7,010 bases of DNA, taken from the NCBI GenBank assembly GCA_014379785.1, contig JACMLD010000456.1, positions 1 to 7,010 of the forward strand, written 5' to 3'. A program made the translations under genes and the position numbers. The notes under the pieces are model-generated. The model was given only the letters and a program-made list of their open reading frames with translations. It ran no database searches and was not told where the DNA came from. Positions 5,887 through 7,010 of this stretch are shown here, piece after piece. Each line of letters starts with the position of its first letter. The first letter of the stretch is position 1. The stretch is from Chitinophagaceae bacterium. GTDB taxonomy: Bacteria; Bacteroidota; Bacteroidia; Chitinophagales; Chitinophagaceae.

Positions 5887-7010
5887 TTATTTTTTTAGCA
5901 GCTCAAACATGGTGAGCAATTCTTCTTTATCATCAAAATGCTGTCTTACTCCTTTTATTTCCTGGTATTTTTCATGACCCTTTCCTGCGATGAGCACTAT
6001 GTCTTCGGGGTTGGAAAAATTGATGGCGGTTTTTATGGCCTCTCTTCTGTCGGCGATGGAAACTGATTTTCTTTTTGCCGCGGTATTGAGTCCTGCTTCA
6101 ATGTCAGCCAGAATGGCCGCGGGCTCTTCTGATCTCGGATTGTCAGAGGTGAAAATGACCCGGTCGCTGTATTTGCAGGCCATTTCTCCCATGATGGGCC
6201 GTTTTGTTTTGTCGCGGTCGCCACCGCATCCCACCACTGTTATTATCTGCTCATGTCCTTTGCGCAATTTCTGAATGGTGGTGAGTACATTTTCGAGTGC
6301 ATCGGGGGTGTGTGCATAGTCCACGATGCCCATTATTTTTTCCTTTGGTGAAATGACATAGTCAAATCTTCCCTCGGCACCTGAAAGCAGGCTGAGGCAG
6401 CGCAAAATTTCATGCTTGTCCTCACCCAGGCATATGGCTGCACCAAATACAGCGAGCAGATTGTAAGCATTGAATTCGCCTATCAGCCGGAAGTGCACTT
6501 CCTGTTCGTTTACATTCATCACAAGTCCGGTCAGCCCGTTGTCAAGAATTCTCCCTTTGAAGTCGGCAAGTGTGCGGAGGCTGTAAAAATATTTATGGGC
6601 CGGCGTATTCTGCAGCATGACCGATCCTCTTTTGTCATCGAGGTTGGAAATGGCAAAAGATTCGGCAGGGAGTGTGTCGAAGAAAGCTTTCTTAACACGG
6701 ATATATTCATCGAATGTTTTGTGATAGTCGAGGTGATCATGTGTTATGTTGCTGAAAAGTCCGCCCGCGAATTTTAGTCCGCCAATCCGGTGCTGGTGAA
6801 CCGCATGTGAGCTGACTTCTATAAACACGTGAGAGCATGCGGCATCGGCCATTTTTTTGAGCAGCATGTTTATGTTCAGCTGGTCCGGGGTCGTGTGCGT
6901 TGCTTCCAATACTTCACCGCCGATCTGATTCTGGACCGTGCTGATGAGACCGGTCTTGTAGCCAAGCGCAGTAAAGAGTTTGTATAAAAGTGTGGCGATG
7001 GTTGTTTTGC
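5887..7010 (-). CDS. murE: UDP-MurNAc-L-Ala-D-Glu--2,6-diaminopimelate ligase MurE (5' end cut off by the window)
   Basis: Cytoplasmic ATP-dependent ligase that adds the third stem-peptide residue. The frame enters from the right edge inside the P-loop: the first complete codons read KTT, the end of the family GKTT motif, so the N-terminal UDP-binding domain (roughly 110 residues) is missing and 373 residues are present. Numbering from that Lys, visible motifs are EATHTTPD (35-42), EVSSHAVHQHR (64-74), NITHDHLDYH (87-96), YIRVK (102-106, Lys106 aligning with the carbamylated lysine), GEFNAYN (177-183), DYAHTPDALE (230-239), GCGGDRDKTKRP (260-271), DNPRSEEP (289-296) and AGKGHEKYQ (341-349). 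DNPR at this site is the meso-diaminopimelate signature, as in E. coli DNPRTEEP, and argues against an L-lysine enzyme. A TTG at 6909 is internal and not the start. The stop lies 4 nt before mraY, with no murF between them. Confidence 0.97.
   Translation of the reverse strand, partial: KTTIATLLYKLFTALGYKTGLISTVQNQIGGEVLEATHTTPDQLNINMLLKKMADAACSHVFIEVSSHAVHQHRIGGLKFAGGLFSNITHDHLDYHKTFDEYIRVKKAFFDTLPAESFAISNLDDKRGSVMLQNTPAHKYFYSLRTLADFKGRILDNGLTGLVMNVNEQEVHFRLIGEFNAYNLLAVFGAAICLGEDKHEILRCLSLLSGAEGRFDYVISPKEKIMGIVDYAHTPDALENVLTTIQKLRKGHEQIITVVGCGGDRDKTKRPIMGEMACKYSDRVIFTSDNPRSEEPAAILADIEAGLNTAAKRKSVSIADRREAIKTAINFSNPEDIVLIAGKGHEKYQEIKGVRQHFDDKEELLTMFELLKK

Noticed and set aside
6907..6909. TTG at 6909 as the murE start
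   Set aside because: The frame continues upstream without a stop to the window edge and encodes conserved MurE sequence, including the end of the GKTT P-loop, so the gene is simply cut by the window.

Overview
The window is a segment of a bacterial division and cell wall (dcw) cluster. All six genes lie on the minus strand, so transcription runs from the right edge to the left. In transcription order they are murE (5' end cut off), mraY, murD, ftsW, murG and murC (3' end cut off). Coding density is very high and every long plus-strand reading frame lies antisense to one of these genes. I see no tRNA, rRNA, mobile element, CRISPR array, phage gene or foreign-looking gene.

Organism: the gene set and protein details point to Bacteroidota, most likely a Chitinophagaceae-type lineage, with genus undetermined. 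The clues are the absence of murF between murE and mraY, a roughly 420-residue MraY with a long TM4-TM5 loop, an FtsW reading QTSDLAKLAL where most FtsW proteins have a PSE motif, a MurC with an SAMDPDHLDIYG-type motif, and gene starts that lack Shine-Dalgarno sequences and have A-rich upstream DNA. The DNPRSEEP motif of MurE predicts meso-diaminopimelate in the peptidoglycan.

Layout: murE (7010 down to 5887) is followed after 4 nt by mraY (5882-4614). Next comes the only real non-coding gap, 126 nt (4613-4488). It holds a weak promoter-like sequence and a small inverted repeat. murD (4487-3147) is followed after 2 nt by ftsW, which appears to use a TTG start (3144-1897). The ftsW stop overlaps the murG start as ATGA (murG 1900-797), and the murG stop overlaps the murC start as TAATG (murC 797 to beyond the left edge). 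Genes downstream of murC (typically ftsQ, ftsA, ftsZ) and upstream of murE (typically the division transpeptidase ftsI) would be expected outside the window.

How the genes work together: MurC, MurD and MurE add L-Ala, D-Glu and the diamino acid to UDP-MurNAc in the cytoplasm. MurF, not encoded here, would complete the pentapeptide. MraY transfers phospho-MurNAc-pentapeptide to undecaprenyl phosphate to make lipid I, and MurG adds GlcNAc to make lipid II. FtsW polymerises lipid II into septal glycan with its partner transpeptidase. I found no sign of an undescribed system. The window reads as a conserved housekeeping operon with a few details worth checking.
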